Positions 7,638 through 16,697 of a stretch of DNA of 64,000 nucleotides are shown piece by piece. The translations under genes and the position numbers were made by a program. Location: positions 186,001 through 250,000 of the forward strand of contig NZ_JAVIFX010000005.1 of assembly GCF_031157255.1 (NCBI RefSeq), read 5' to 3'. The stretch comes from Bradyrhizobium sp. LHD-71 (GTDB lineage Bacteria > Pseudomonadota > Alphaproteobacteria > Rhizobiales > Xanthobacteraceae). The notes under the pieces were generated by a model that saw only the letters and a list, made by a program, of their open reading frames with translations, searched no databases and had not been told where the DNA came from. Within the stretch, counting starts at the first letter, position 1, and every line of letters starts with the position of its first letter.

Positions 7638-8870
7638 ATGAAGGCCCATACCCCAACGACGTCCTTTGGGCGGCGATCGCTGACGCTCGCCCATGTGGCG
7701 ACCCAAATCGTCGCTTCGGGCCGGCCGCCTGAGAAGGTCGTGCACAAGTGGAAGATCTTCCATGCGATCTGCAGCGCTCGAGCACGCCTCGGTGTCTCGG
7801 AAAGAGCGCTCTCGGTCCTGAACGCGCTGCTGACCTTCCACCCGGAAACGGCACTGAGGGGAGAAGACGATCTCATCGTCTTTCCGTCTAACGAGCGGCT
7901 TACGCAGCGTGCCCACGGCATGCCGGCATCCACGCTACGCCGCCACCTGGCGGTTCTGGTCGACAATGGCCTGATCGTGCGTCGCGATAGCCCGAATGGT
8001 AAACGCTACGTCCGCAGGGGTACCTCCGGCGACATCGAGCTCGCCTTCGGCTTCGATCTTAGTCCGATCGTCGCGCGCGCGGAGGAGTTTGAGACCCTGG
8101 CCGCGGAGGTCGAAGCCGAGATGCGCGCTCTGAAGCTCGCGCGCGAGCGCATTACGCTTTGCCGACGCGACATCGCTAAGATGATCGCAACCGGCATCGA
8201 GGAGGGCGTGCCGACCCGACGAGCTGGAAAGGGGCCGGCCGATTGGCAAGAAGTCCACGCTGTCTTCCGGTCGATCGTAGACGGGATTCCACGAACTGCC
8301 ACCCGCTCCCAACTCGAGGTGATCGCCGATGAGCTCTCGCAATTGGCGGATGATGTGCTCAATCTTCTGGAAACACACGTTAAAACTACGAATTCAAGCG
8401 CCAATGAGTCCCAATCTGAGCGCCACATACAGAATTCAAACCCAGACCACCCCATTGAACTTGAACCCAACCTCCAAAAAGGCAGGGCGGCGAGGGCCGA
8501 GCCAAAATCTCAGCCGACACGGTTTGCTGAGGGATCTTACCCCCTGGGTATGGTCCTCAGCGCATGCCCCGACATCGTCGACTATGCGAAGGACGGGATT
8601 TCGAACTGGCGTGATTTTATCGCCACCGCGACCGTTGTTCGATCGATGCTTGGGATCAGCCCGAGCGCTTGGGAGGAAGCGCAAACAGTGATGGGTGAGT
8701 TGCCGGCGGCGGTTGTTGTCGCGTGCATTCTGCAGCGTGGCGCGGCGATCAATTCCGCTGGTGGTTATTTGCGTGGTTTGACGCGAAAAGCTGAGGCCGG
8801 CGAATTTTCGCTTGGCCCGATCCTGATGGCGCAGATCAATTCCCGGCTGCGAGAGAAACGACGAGCGTGA
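7638..8870 (+). CDS. repC: Plasmid replication initiator RepC
   Basis: A 410-residue RepC. The N-terminal winged-helix domain includes KWKIFHAICSARARLGVSER and STLRRHLAVLVDNGLIVRRD (about residues 95-115), the DNA-binding part that recognises the origin. A flexible low-complexity linker (about 245-300) precedes the C-terminal domain ending INSRLREKRRA. RepC is the limiting initiator and normally binds an AT-rich origin inside its own gene. The ATG at 7638 has GAGG nine bases upstream. The upstream antisense RNA would control its translation. The length is normal for the family. Confidence 0.95.
   Translation: MKAHTPTTSFGRRSLTLAHVATQIVASGRPPEKVVHKWKIFHAICSARARLGVSERALSVLNALLTFHPETALRGEDDLIVFPSNERLTQRAHGMPASTLRRHLAVLVDNGLIVRRDSPNGKRYVRRGTSGDIELAFGFDLSPIVARAEEFETLAAEVEAEMRALKLARERITLCRRDIAKMIATGIEEGVPTRRAGKGPADWQEVHAVFRSIVDGIPRTATRSQLEVIADELSQLADDVLNLLETHVKTTNSSANESQSERHIQNSNPDHPIELEPNLQKGRAARAEPKSQPTRFAEGSYPLGMVLSACPDIVDYAKDGISNWRDFIATATVVRSMLGISPSAWEEAQTVMGELPAAVVVACILQRGAAINSAGGYLRGLTRKAEAGEFSLGPILMAQINSRLREKRRA
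8375..8480. other. Probable replication origin inside repC
   Basis: This part of repC is clearly more AT-rich than its surroundings and encodes the variable linker. In studied repABC plasmids the origin lies in such an AT-rich part of repC. I see no regular iterons, so the placement rests on family knowledge plus base composition. Confidence 0.35.
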
Positions 8871-9428
8871 GGCGATGAGGATAGGCCCCATGCGGAGGTT
8901 GATCGGGGCGCCTCGACGCATGCGGTCGACCTCTTGCCGTCGACGCCTCCGCTCCAACCCTCGGTCCAGTGAAATTCGACAGAGATCCGCACTGAGATCA
9001 GAGCCAGGATGCCGGTGCCTTCGGCAGACGATTTTCGGGGTCGACAACTGCAAGGAGGCTCACCCCCGTCGTTCCACCGCCACAAGGCCACGCATGTTCC
9101 GCCGGGCGACATGAAAGACGGATAGGTCACGCCATGCACGCCTTGGGCGAGGAGTCGTTCCTAGCCAGGGCATCCTTTCCGACGCACAGCTCGAAAAGCG
9201 TGATTTATGCCGGCGACGATCGCGCCGAGCCGCCTCTCTGGCTCCAGTCCTGCGTGTTGTCTCCGGTTGCCCTGCTTCATGGTCGTCAGGGCATACCCTG
9301 TCAATTGTGGCAGGGGACTGCATCCGCAAGTGCTGCGATGGTTCGAAACCGCCATGCGCCGAAGAGTTGGTTTGAACCAACACTCCCGTGAGCAGGCGAT
9401 AGCTCACTTCGCGTGCGGACCGCATCGG
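8871..9428. other. Intergenic region before the second parAB
   Basis: About 560 bases with no gene I can support. The right end holds a perfect palindrome, GTTGGTTTGAACCAAC (9366-9381), 48 bases before the ParA start. A related GGTTCGAAACC lies shortly upstream. These are candidate operator or partition sites. Confidence 0.4.
9366..9381. promoter_or_regulatory. 16-bp palindrome upstream of parA
   Basis: GTTGGTTTGAACCAAC has 7-bp perfect arms around TG. It keeps the GTT-N10-AAC outline of repABC parS but not the GC centre. It could be the operator or centromere of the adjacent ParA/KorB-like pair. Confidence 0.45.
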
Positions 9429-10172
9429 ATGAAGACGATCGTGATCAACAACCAAAAGGGCGGTGTTGGCAAAACCACTGTTGCCGTTCATCTCGCCTGG
9501 TATTTGGCCGAAGCCGATCGTCGCGTGCTGGTCCTGGACATGGATGCCCAGGCCAATGCCACGGATACGCTGAAGCGATATGCAGGGCCGGCTTCCGCCG
9601 CCGACATGTTCAAACCTGCTGCAGAGATTCGTCCGAGCGGAATCGACAATCTCACCTTGGCACCGGCGGTCACGTCACTGACGGATGTCGATCGCAGTGA
9701 GGCTGGTGCCATTTTGCGGCTTCGCGAGAATCTGATGGCAGCAGATGAGCATTTCGATGTCTGCGTCATCGACACGCCGCCCTCCCTCGGGCTGCGAAGC
9801 GTGGCGGCCCTGGTCGCAGCCTCCCATGTGCTCTCGCCAATTTATCTCGAGGATTACTCCGTCAAAGGCGTGAAGGGTCTGTTGCAAACCTTCATCGGAG
9901 CTCAACAGCGCTATGGACGGCCCGATGTGTCGTTTCTCGGCCTGTTGCCGTCAATCTTCAATACCAGGTCGCCGCGTCAGCGGGCTCATCTGGAGCAATT
10001 GCTTCGTGATGCAGGCAAGTATGTTTTTCCCGGTCACATCGTTGCGCGTGACGGCTACGCGGAAGCCGTCGCAGAGCGAGCTCCTGTCTGGACGCTAAAG
10101 CGGCGCTCCGCACAAGAAGCCGGGCGGGAGATTCGCGCAGTATTGGCGAAAGTCGCCGAATGCCTCGGTTGA
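9429..10172 (+). CDS. parA: ParA-family partition ATPase (second copy)
   Basis: A 247-residue ParA without the helix-turn-helix extension seen in RepA. The sequence begins MKTIVINNQKGGVGKTTVAV, so the deviant Walker A starts at residue 10. It continues with LVLDMDAQANATDTL and VCVIDTPPSLGLRSVAAL (Walker B). Size and layout resemble IncC/ParA of KorB-containing plasmids. The start is the ATG that begins the conserved domain; longer in-frame extensions do not resemble the family. The ParB/KorB-like gene starts six bases after its stop. The window therefore carries two partition modules: RepAB and this pair. Confidence 0.92.
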   Translation: MKTIVINNQKGGVGKTTVAVHLAWYLAEADRRVLVLDMDAQANATDTLKRYAGPASAADMFKPAAEIRPSGIDNLTLAPAVTSLTDVDRSEAGAILRLRENLMAADEHFDVCVIDTPPSLGLRSVAALVAASHVLSPIYLEDYSVKGVKGLLQTFIGAQQRYGRPDVSFLGLLPSIFNTRSPRQRAHLEQLLRDAGKYVFPGHIVARDGYAEAVAERAPVWTLKRRSAQEAGREIRAVLAKVAECLG

Positions 10173-10178
10173 GCTCCG

Positions 10179-11156
10179 ATGGCCCTAGATCTCAGCTTCA
10201 AGGAACTGGTCGATACGGCCACACAAAATGGCGGCGTGAACGGGCGTCCCCTGCTGATACCCCTGGCTCAGATCGACGAAGATCCCGACCAGCCGCGGCG
10301 TGCCTTCAGTGAGCTCGAACTGAACCAGCTTGCAGAGTCCATTCGATCCGTCGGAATTTTGCAACCGATTAGCGTCAGGCTCATTCACGGCTCTGGTCGG
10401 TACGTTATCAACATGGGCACACGCCGCTATCGTGCCGCCCGGCTCGCCGGCCTCGATGTCGTTCCTGCGATAATTCAGGACAAAACCGAGCCTGATCGCT
10501 ACGCGCAGATGATCGAGAACATTCAGCGCGACGATCTTGCAGCCTCCGAAATCGCCACGTTCGTTGTCGCGCAGCTCGATGCCGGCGAGAAGCAAGCCGA
10601 CATTGCCCGCAGACTTGGCAAGCCCAAGGACTGGGTCTCACGCTATGCCGCCGTCCCGAGAATGCCTGATTTCCTGCGGGCAAAGCTTCAGACGTCCTCC
10701 ATTCGCGCGGTGTACGAGCTCTATCAAGCATGGCGCGAGATGCCCGTGCCAGTCGAACGGGCGTGCTCGACGCAAGCCAGCTTCACCGATGCGGCAGCGA
10801 AACGCGCTGCGCATGAGGCCCGCGCGTCGTCGCCTGCCGCAATGCGTCCCCTTGCCGCCAATGCTTTGCAGCCCGCGCCGGACGCGGTTGGGAAAGAAGA
10901 GCTGACAATAAATTCGGCATCGGCTGACAACGGCCAAGGGCTGGCATCCAAACCTCGCAGCATTCGAGGCAGCAAGCATCGAGGCAAGGTCAATGTCGCC
11001 ATATTGGTGCGACACAGCGATCGCTCAGGTTGTTTGCTCCTCGAAAGGCCCGCAAGCAATGGAGCACGTTTTGCATTTGTACGCTTTGGAGACTCCGGTC
11101 AGATCGAAGAGCTGCCCGCTTCTGAGTTGCAGATCGAAGAGATCATCCAGGGTTGA
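10179..11156 (+). CDS. parB: ParB/KorB-like DNA-binding partition protein
   Basis: A 325-residue ParB-like protein. The N-terminal domain shows PLAQIDEDPDQPRRAFSELE and GTRRYRAARLAGLDVVPAII (about residues 85-105). ENIQRDDL follows, then a helix-turn-helix (KQADIARRLGKPKDWVSRYA) followed by a KorB-type central region. The last 60 residues (NVAILVRHSDRSGCLLLERP onward) look like the SH3-like dimerisation fold of KorB. KorB proteins both partition and repress backbone operons, so it may co-regulate transfer genes. No classic KorB operator is visible. A hydrophilic, low-complexity stretch lies at 220-265. Confidence 0.88.
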   Translation: MALDLSFKELVDTATQNGGVNGRPLLIPLAQIDEDPDQPRRAFSELELNQLAESIRSVGILQPISVRLIHGSGRYVINMGTRRYRAARLAGLDVVPAIIQDKTEPDRYAQMIENIQRDDLAASEIATFVVAQLDAGEKQADIARRLGKPKDWVSRYAAVPRMPDFLRAKLQTSSIRAVYELYQAWREMPVPVERACSTQASFTDAAAKRAAHEARASSPAAMRPLAANALQPAPDAVGKEELTINSASADNGQGLASKPRSIRGSKHRGKVNVAILVRHSDRSGCLLLERPASNGARFAFVRFGDSGQIEELPASELQIEEIIQG

Positions 11157-11340
11157 GCCGCTCGATACCGAAGCCGACCGATTTCTATCTTCCAGTTGCT
11201 TTGACGCCGTCGATTGACCGGCGCAGTGCGAATTTCGGACTGAACCGCCACGGCGCGCATTCAGAAGGGTCGATACCATCTCAAGGGAGGATGGGGGAGG
11301 ATGATCGAGGCGTTTCTAGTGCAGGATAGGCTTTGCGCCA

Positions 11341-11357
11341 GCGATGTATTACATCGC
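11341..11357. promoter_or_regulatory. Palindrome before the mobilization genes, candidate operator or oriT element
   Basis: GCGATGTATTACATCGC is a perfect palindrome with 8-bp arms, 19 bases before the mobC-like ATG. Relaxosome genes are often controlled from, and nicked within, the region just upstream of them, so 11157-11375 is the best place in this window for oriT. I cannot identify a nick sequence. Confidence 0.4.
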
Positions 11358-11375
11358 GAACGGGATTGGTAGCGG

Positions 11376-11894
11376 ATGGCCCTGATCTCGCTTCGCATCC
11401 CTGACGATGTGGCGGCGCGCTTTTCGGCGCTCGCAGCGACCAAAGGTGGTAAATCCGCGCTATTGCGGCGCCTGATCGGGGACGTTTTGGACACTCCGAC
11501 GACGTGCGTAGCGCCGATGCTCGTCGGCCGACCCCACAAGGTGACCGTGCGATTTCGCGAGAGCGAGATGCGGCAGCTCACTGAGACGGCACACCAGCGC
11601 GGCATGACCCGCACCGGCTGGATCGTTGCCCTCGTGCGATCACGATTGGGGTCGCCTGTGCAGTATTCTCCGGGTGAACACGCTGTGCTTCGGGCCATTG
11701 TGCGGGAGCTCAACCGGGTAGGCGGCAACATCAACCAGATTGCGCGTGCGGCGAACACCAGTGTTTTGCACGGCAGGGCGGTGGAGTTCGATCTCTCCGA
11801 GATCCGCGAAGCCAGGCATGTCATCGAACTCGCCCTTGCGGAGCTGCGCGGCGCACTCGACGACAACGCGGACTATTGGGAGACGCGGCGGTGA
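11376..11894 (+). CDS. mobC: MobC-like relaxosome accessory protein
   Basis: A 172-residue protein. The N-terminal part ALISLRIPDDVAARFSALAA is compatible with a ribbon-helix-helix DNA-binding fold. A second such segment (HKVTVRFRESEMRQLTETAH) follows. The C-terminal half contains ELNRVGGNINQIARAAN (about residues 113-129), the signature of MobC-like mobilization proteins. These proteins bind and melt oriT and help load the relaxase. Its stop overlaps the relaxase GTG start by four bases (GTGA), so the two are translated together. Confidence 0.85.
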   Translation: MALISLRIPDDVAARFSALAATKGGKSALLRRLIGDVLDTPTTCVAPMLVGRPHKVTVRFRESEMRQLTETAHQRGMTRTGWIVALVRSRLGSPVQYSPGEHAVLRAIVRELNRVGGNINQIARAANTSVLHGRAVEFDLSEIREARHVIELALAELRGALDDNADYWETRR

Positions 11895-12964
11895 CCCGCC
11901 GCTGGCCACACTCGGGGAACTTGTTCGCCGAACTGCCCCCGATCTCCTATGTGTGGGAAACGCCGGTGCGGCGGCCTCGCCATGCGGAATGGGACAATCC
12001 CGATCGAGGCGGGGCCAAACGTCTCACGCCGGCGATGCGGGCGAAGCTCGAACGCATCGTGGGGCGAGCGCCGGAGGTGATGGTCAAGATCACAGGACGC
12101 ACAAAAAGCGTCGGCCATCTCAAGTCGCACCTCGAATACATTACGAGGAATGGCGAGCTCGCGGCCGAAACAGAGCAGGGGGCGCTCATGACAGGGCGCG
12201 GCGGATTGAAAGACCTGCAGCAGCGATGGACGGACGATACCGCTCTCGACAACAAGCGCCGCCGCGATGGGACGCTCTCGGTCAACGTCATCCTATCGAT
12301 GCCGGCCGGAACCGATCCGGCCGCAGTCAAGGATGCTTCGCGCGCCTTCGCGATCGAAATGTTTGAGTCCAATCACGATTACGTTTTCGTGCAGCATCTC
12401 GACGACAAGCATCCCCACGTCCACTTGACAGTTCGGTCGCAGGGTCACGATGGGAAGCGCCTCAACCCGCGGAAAGCCGACCTTCAAGCCTGGCGAGAGC
12501 GGTTTGCTGGCGAACTCCGGCTGCGTGGGATTGCGGCGGAAGCGACGCCGCGGCGCACGCGCGGAAGGGTTCAAAAAGCCGACCGAGGGACCGTGTTGGC
12601 GTTGCGCAAGCGGAAGATCACGCCCGATGTCGATCGGCTCGCGCGGGAGGAGGTGCTTCGCGAGGCGCGAAGCGGAAAGACTGCTGAACGGCCATGGGAG
12701 GAGCGGACTCGGTTGCGCCAGGAAGCAATCCGGCAGCGTTATCTCGATCATGCCTCGGAGCTAGAGCAAACGAGGTCAGCACGCGATCACGCGCTTTCGC
12801 TGCAGATCCGTCAATTCGTTCGCGACCTACCGAAGGTCGAAACCCGTCGGGACGTGCTGAAGAGGGAGCTTTCGGATTTTGCCAACAACCGGCACCGCGA
12901 TGCGACGCGCACTGTCAAATTAGATCGACGCCGGGACAGCGGAGAGGACGGGCGCAGCAAGTAA
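11891..12964 (+). CDS. virD2: VirD2-type (MOBP) relaxase
   Basis: About 357 residues from the GTG at 11891, which has GGGAG about eight bases upstream and overlaps the mobC stop. It aligns by eye with VirD2: LKSHLEYITRNGEL holds the nicking tyrosine Y83, and SVNVILSMPAGTDPAA matches the following block. The metal site is FVQHLDDKHPHVHLTV (H169, H174, H176, H178). The last 120 residues are basic and charged, as in relaxase tails that carry the secretion signal. The enzyme nicks oriT, stays bound to the 5' end and is exported through the VirB channel with VirD4. It lies 17 kb from the rest of the transfer genes because of inserted cargo. Confidence 0.9.
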   Translation: MTRRWPHSGNLFAELPPISYVWETPVRRPRHAEWDNPDRGGAKRLTPAMRAKLERIVGRAPEVMVKITGRTKSVGHLKSHLEYITRNGELAAETEQGALMTGRGGLKDLQQRWTDDTALDNKRRRDGTLSVNVILSMPAGTDPAAVKDASRAFAIEMFESNHDYVFVQHLDDKHPHVHLTVRSQGHDGKRLNPRKADLQAWRERFAGELRLRGIAAEATPRRTRGRVQKADRGTVLALRKRKITPDVDRLAREEVLREARSGKTAERPWEERTRLRQEAIRQRYLDHASELEQTRSARDHALSLQIRQFVRDLPKVETRRDVLKRELSDFANNRHRDATRTVKLDRRRDSGEDGRSK

Positions 12965-12995
12965 CCGCCCCATTTGCTAGTTGAAGTCCGTGTGC

Positions 12996-13367
12996 TCAAT
13001 CCTGGGGGTTGTTTCCGGAGTGTCTCGAAGCAGGTCCGGCCGTCGCCACAATCGGAACGTACCCCAGTGCCTGATCCAGGGCGGCCAAGGCGTGGTAGGC
13101 TCGATCCAATGACGCAGTGGCCTCGCTCAAGTTGCGCCTCACTTCGTTCAGCCGGGAGACCGCAGCTTGGCCGGTCTGAAACAGATCTTGTCTGACCCCG
13201 GAAGCATGGCCTTCAACGACCGCGATTTCGAGATGATCAAGCAACTCTGTCAGTGCTTGATGCGCGAAAGCCTCTTCTCGTTCCAGTCGTTCAACAGCAG
13301 CAAGTGCCTCACGATAGCGGTTTAAGGCTTCGCTGGCTTTGGTTTTGAGACTGTCATTCTCGGCCAT
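12996..13367 (-). CDS. Hypothetical coiled-coil protein
   Basis: A 123-residue protein that is almost entirely helical and charged, with heptad-like spacing in ALNRYREALAAVERLEREEA and RLNEVRRNLSEATASLDRAY. This suggests a short coiled coil. There is no signal peptide or membrane segment. GGAG lies eight bases before the ATG at 13367, so the start is credible. It converges on the relaxase gene, with only 31 bases between the stops. I do not recognise the family. Confidence 0.6.
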   Translation of the reverse strand: MAENDSLKTKASEALNRYREALAAVERLEREEAFAHQALTELLDHLEIAVVEGHASGVRQDLFQTGQAAVSRLNEVRRNLSEATASLDRAYHALAALDQALGYVPIVATAGPASRHSGNNPQD

Positions 13368-14296
13368 GCCACGATCTCCAACTCCATGATTGAGTCGTTT
13401 GCATTATTCCGAGCAAACGAAGTCTTAACGGAGGGACAAGAGCAAGCCCGCCGACGCAAACGCTTCGAGGGGATGGGATCCCAAATGGGTCTGCTGCCGC
13501 TTTCCGTGGCTTTGGTTTCTAACCGTCGATCGCCAACCGCACGCGCCGCCTTCGACGGTGTGCCGCTGCCGGCTGGCCGCACGATGCTGGAGCAGGCGGA
13601 CGATGCGAAGCTGCGACGGTCGGCAGCGGATCGGAGGCGGGGCAAAGCAGAGCGGGCCAGACGCCGGCCAGGCGTTCGCGCTCGGCTTGGTCGTGTTCGT
13701 GGCCGTCGTCATCGCGGTCGTTTTTTGGCGCCGCCGCCTTGCTAACAGCCGCGAGGATCCCGCCGTTCCTCGAGGCTGCGGCGCGGCCGTACATCTGTTC
13801 GGCAAGCCGCTGCGTCATCTCTGGCTCGCTCGCAGCTGGTTCGCCTTTCCGCGCGCTGCGCAGGGACATAACCGCGTGGCGGTCCGGTGCGGGCACATAT
13901 TCGTCCTGAAGGAGCATGTGAAGGGCGACGTCTGGCTCACGACGCCAACAGCGGCGGCCGGCGCACGCGGCTGGACGATCGTCGATCCGTTTGCCGGTCG
14001 CTCCGCGTTCGCGAGCGCGTAGAGATTTTCGGGATAGCGGTGCGCCTCGCACAACTTTGACGTCATCGCGGCGGCAATGTTCCTCTGGGTAGAAGAACAT
14101 GATCGTCGCGGACCTGGAGCCTTCCTGGTCATGCACTCGCCACGTCTCACGGCCCGGCAGTAGATCTGCCCTGCATCATTGCGGCCAAACCTCGCTGGAC
14201 CAACGCTGGATCTCAGCAACACGCGCAGGGCTTGATCACTGCCTGAGCTCCCCGCGCCTGGACTTAAAAGACCGCTTGCTATAGCTTTATGACAAG
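13368..14296. other. About 930 bases without a supported gene
   Basis: Open frames exist on both strands; the longest are 13519-14136 minus and 13558-14022 plus. The two overlap and neither matches a family I recognise. The plus frame has one possible membrane segment (AFALGLVVFVAVVIAVVFW). The minus frame has a plausible stretch, LLQDEYVPAPDRHAVMSLRS. This may be an eroded gene at the boundary between the mobilization genes and the metabolic cargo. Confidence 0.35.
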
Positions 14297-15643
14297 ATGG
14301 ACTTCGCAAGCAGCGGGGGGCGGGTGGTGTCTGACGGTCGTGTCGAATCGACCTTTACCAAAATCGTCTCGTGGCTGGCGGACTGCGAGGCTCTGCCCGC
14401 CGATATCGATGCCAAGGCGAGACTGCTGCTGCTCGACACCTTGGGCTGCATGCTCGCTGGTCTACGTCATCCCGACGTGGTGCAATTCGGTTATGCGTTG
14501 CAGCGCGCTTTCCCCGGTGACGTCATCTGGCCTGGCTCGAATATCGCGCTTGGGGCGGCAGGCGGCGCAGCCTTGGGTGCCGCGGCGGCCTGTTGGGATG
14601 AAGCCTGCGAGGGCCATGCTTCGGCGCATGGCCGCCCCGGCCTTCCGGTGGTCCCGTCACTGCTCGCGCTGGCAGCGGATCGCGACGCTAGCCTTGCTGA
14701 TCTGCTGCTCGCACTCGTCACTGGCTATGAAATCGGGGTGCGAGCAGGACAGGCGTGGCGAATTCCGGCCGGGCTGCATGTCGATGGCAGCTGGCATTCG
14801 CTTGCGGTCGCGGCGGCGGCAGCGCGCTTGACGTCCGGACCTGACAAAATCCAGCCTGCCATCGAAGCGGCGGCGTGCCAGATACCAGCAAGTCTCTATC
14901 TGCCGGTCGCGGCCGGATCGGTCGTGCGCAACACGTTTGCGTCGCATGCCGCACTTCTCGGATTGTTGTCGGCGGCCGCCGCCGAGGCCGGTTTCGACGC
15001 ACCCGCCGATGCCCTCGAGGAAGCACGCTTTCGGGTGCTGCAGGCCGCTCAGCCAGCCCAAGTTGCGCCCGCGGGCGAATGGACCATCCGCGATGGCTAT
15101 CTCAAGCCATTCGCCGGCGTCCGTCACACGCACTATGGCGTGGAGGCCGCGCTGCGCATCCGCCGCAAGCCGGATTTTGCATTGAAGAATGTTCGCGCTA
15201 TCAGACTGAGAACCTACGAAGAGGCCGCGCGCTACTGCGGCAATCGCGCACCACACACCGCAATCCAGGCGCAGTTCAGTCTGTCCTACGCTGTCGCCGC
15301 TGCGCTGGTGCTCGGCGATCTCGGCCCCGAGGCGTATGCTGATATGGGGGCGGGCAGCGCTATCATGCGGCTCGAAAAAACAATCTCCGTCGATGTTGAC
15401 CCAAGGCGTGTCCGCCGTGGCGCCGATCTTGCGGTCGATACTGGCGCGGCAGTCTTCACGGAAATCGTGGATGTCGTCGCGGGCGATCCGGAACAGCCAA
15501 TGCGGGTTGAAGACGTCAAATCGAAATTTGCGCGCTACGTCGAGCCTGCGCTCGGCGTGAAGCGCGCCGCCGCACTCACGTCGTTCTTCCTGGAAGGCGA
15601 TTCTCGAGAGCCCGCGCGAAATTGTTTCGCGATAGCAGGTTGA
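14297..15643 (+). CDS. MmgE/PrpD family protein
   Basis: A 448-residue member of the MmgE/PrpD family, which includes 2-methylcitrate dehydratase and aconitate-decarboxylase-like enzymes. The helical N-terminal domain includes LLLLDTLGCMLAGLRHPDVV (about residues 35-55) and a conserved glycine- and alanine-rich segment ending in CWDEACEGHASAHGRPG. The C-terminal domain includes AGEWTIRDGYLKPFAGVRHT. It probably dehydrates or otherwise processes a tricarboxylate-like acid in the cytosol. It is followed on the same strand by tctC, tctB and tctA, so it likely acts on the transporter's substrate. Confidence 0.88.
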   Translation: MDFASSGGRVVSDGRVESTFTKIVSWLADCEALPADIDAKARLLLLDTLGCMLAGLRHPDVVQFGYALQRAFPGDVIWPGSNIALGAAGGAALGAAAACWDEACEGHASAHGRPGLPVVPSLLALAADRDASLADLLLALVTGYEIGVRAGQAWRIPAGLHVDGSWHSLAVAAAAARLTSGPDKIQPAIEAAACQIPASLYLPVAAGSVVRNTFASHAALLGLLSAAAAEAGFDAPADALEEARFRVLQAAQPAQVAPAGEWTIRDGYLKPFAGVRHTHYGVEAALRIRRKPDFALKNVRAIRLRTYEEAARYCGNRAPHTAIQAQFSLSYAVAAALVLGDLGPEAYADMGAGSAIMRLEKTISVDVDPRRVRRGADLAVDTGAAVFTEIVDVVAGDPEQPMRVEDVKSKFARYVEPALGVKRAAALTSFFLEGDSREPARNCFAIAG

Positions 15644-15699
15644 GCGGGGCTCGAATATCGCAAGGAAGGTCAACACGCCGAGCGGAGAAGGGAAGGACC

Positions 15700-16695
15700 A
15701 TGAGTGATCGTGCAGCAGGTTGCGAAGTGCGCGACCGTAGAACGATGTTGAAGGCTACGGCCGGAGCCGCGGCGCTGACACTGCTGGGTGGGCGCGTTGC
15801 AATCGCTTTTCCCAATCAGCCGATCACCATGATCGTCCCATACGCGCCCGGTACGACCGATCAACTTGCGCGTTCCCTCGGCGGGCAAATGGAAAAGACG
15901 CTCGGAAAACCTTTGGTGGCTGAAACGCGACCAGGCGGTGGCGGCACGGTGGGTGCGAACTTTGTTGCCAAAAGCGCGAAACCTGACGGCCATACACTGC
16001 TCTTCAGCTTCACCGCACCGCTGACCATTGCGCCATACCAGAACCCGTTGCCTTATAGCTTCGACGACCTGAAAGCGGTCTCGCGCGTGACGCTCGGACC
16101 CAACATGGTCGCCGCGCGTGTCGGGGCACCGTTCAAGGATGCAAAGGAGATGGTAGCGTATGCCAAGGCGAATCCCGAGAAAGTGAGCTTTGGCAGCGCA
16201 GGGGCGGGAAGCACGACGCATCTTGCGGGGGAGGGATTTGCCCGCGCGGCCGGTATCAAGGTCAATCACATCCCGTTTCAGGGCGTGACCCCGGCGGTGA
16301 CGGCAGCGGTGGGCGGCACGGTTGATCTGGTCATCGGGCTGGCGCAGGCGCTTTGGCCGCAGATCGAAGGCAAGAAACTGGTGCCGATTGCGCAACTTGG
16401 CAGCACCCGCGCCAGTGTCATTCCCGACGTGCCGACGTTCAAGGAGCTTGGCGTCGATTTTGTAATGCCGGCCATCATCGGCGTCTGGGCGCCCGCCGCT
16501 ACTCCGGACGATGTGGTCAAGCAGATCGCGGGCGCGGTCGAGAAAGCCGCAGCCTCTGTCGAATTCCTGGATTTCGCAAAACGCACACTGACCGAAGTGG
16601 AGGTTGCGGGGCCACTGGCTTTCCAGAGCGAATTGGAAGCGGAGAGAAAGCTCTATCAATCGCTTTTGGCCGATCTTGGAATGATGAAGAAGTAG
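15700..16695 (+). CDS. tctC: Tripartite tricarboxylate transporter receptor (TctC/Bug)
   Basis: About 331 residues from the ATG at 15700, preceded by GAAGGGAAGG. The N-terminus has a twin-arginine-like signal (DRRTMLKATAGAAALTLLGG), so it would be exported folded to the periplasm. The mature protein begins FPNQPITMIVPYAPGTTDQL and contains ETRPGGGGTVGANFVAKSAK, the Bug-family ligand loop. It also has SAGAGSTTHLAGEGFARAAG and the PDVPTFKELG motif. It captures a carboxylate and delivers it to TctAB. tctB begins two bases after its stop. Confidence 0.93.
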   Translation: MSDRAAGCEVRDRRTMLKATAGAAALTLLGGRVAIAFPNQPITMIVPYAPGTTDQLARSLGGQMEKTLGKPLVAETRPGGGGTVGANFVAKSAKPDGHTLLFSFTAPLTIAPYQNPLPYSFDDLKAVSRVTLGPNMVAARVGAPFKDAKEMVAYAKANPEKVSFGSAGAGSTTHLAGEGFARAAGIKVNHIPFQGVTPAVTAAVGGTVDLVIGLAQALWPQIEGKKLVPIAQLGSTRASVIPDVPTFKELGVDFVMPAIIGVWAPAATPDDVVKQIAGAVEKAAASVEFLDFAKRTLTEVEVAGPLAFQSELEAERKLYQSLLADLGMMKK

Positions 16696-16697
16696 AC

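Noticed and set aside
15670-16659. Long open frame (329 codons) antisense to tctC
   Set aside because: It mirrors the codon structure of a clear TctC gene and has no recognisable protein pattern.
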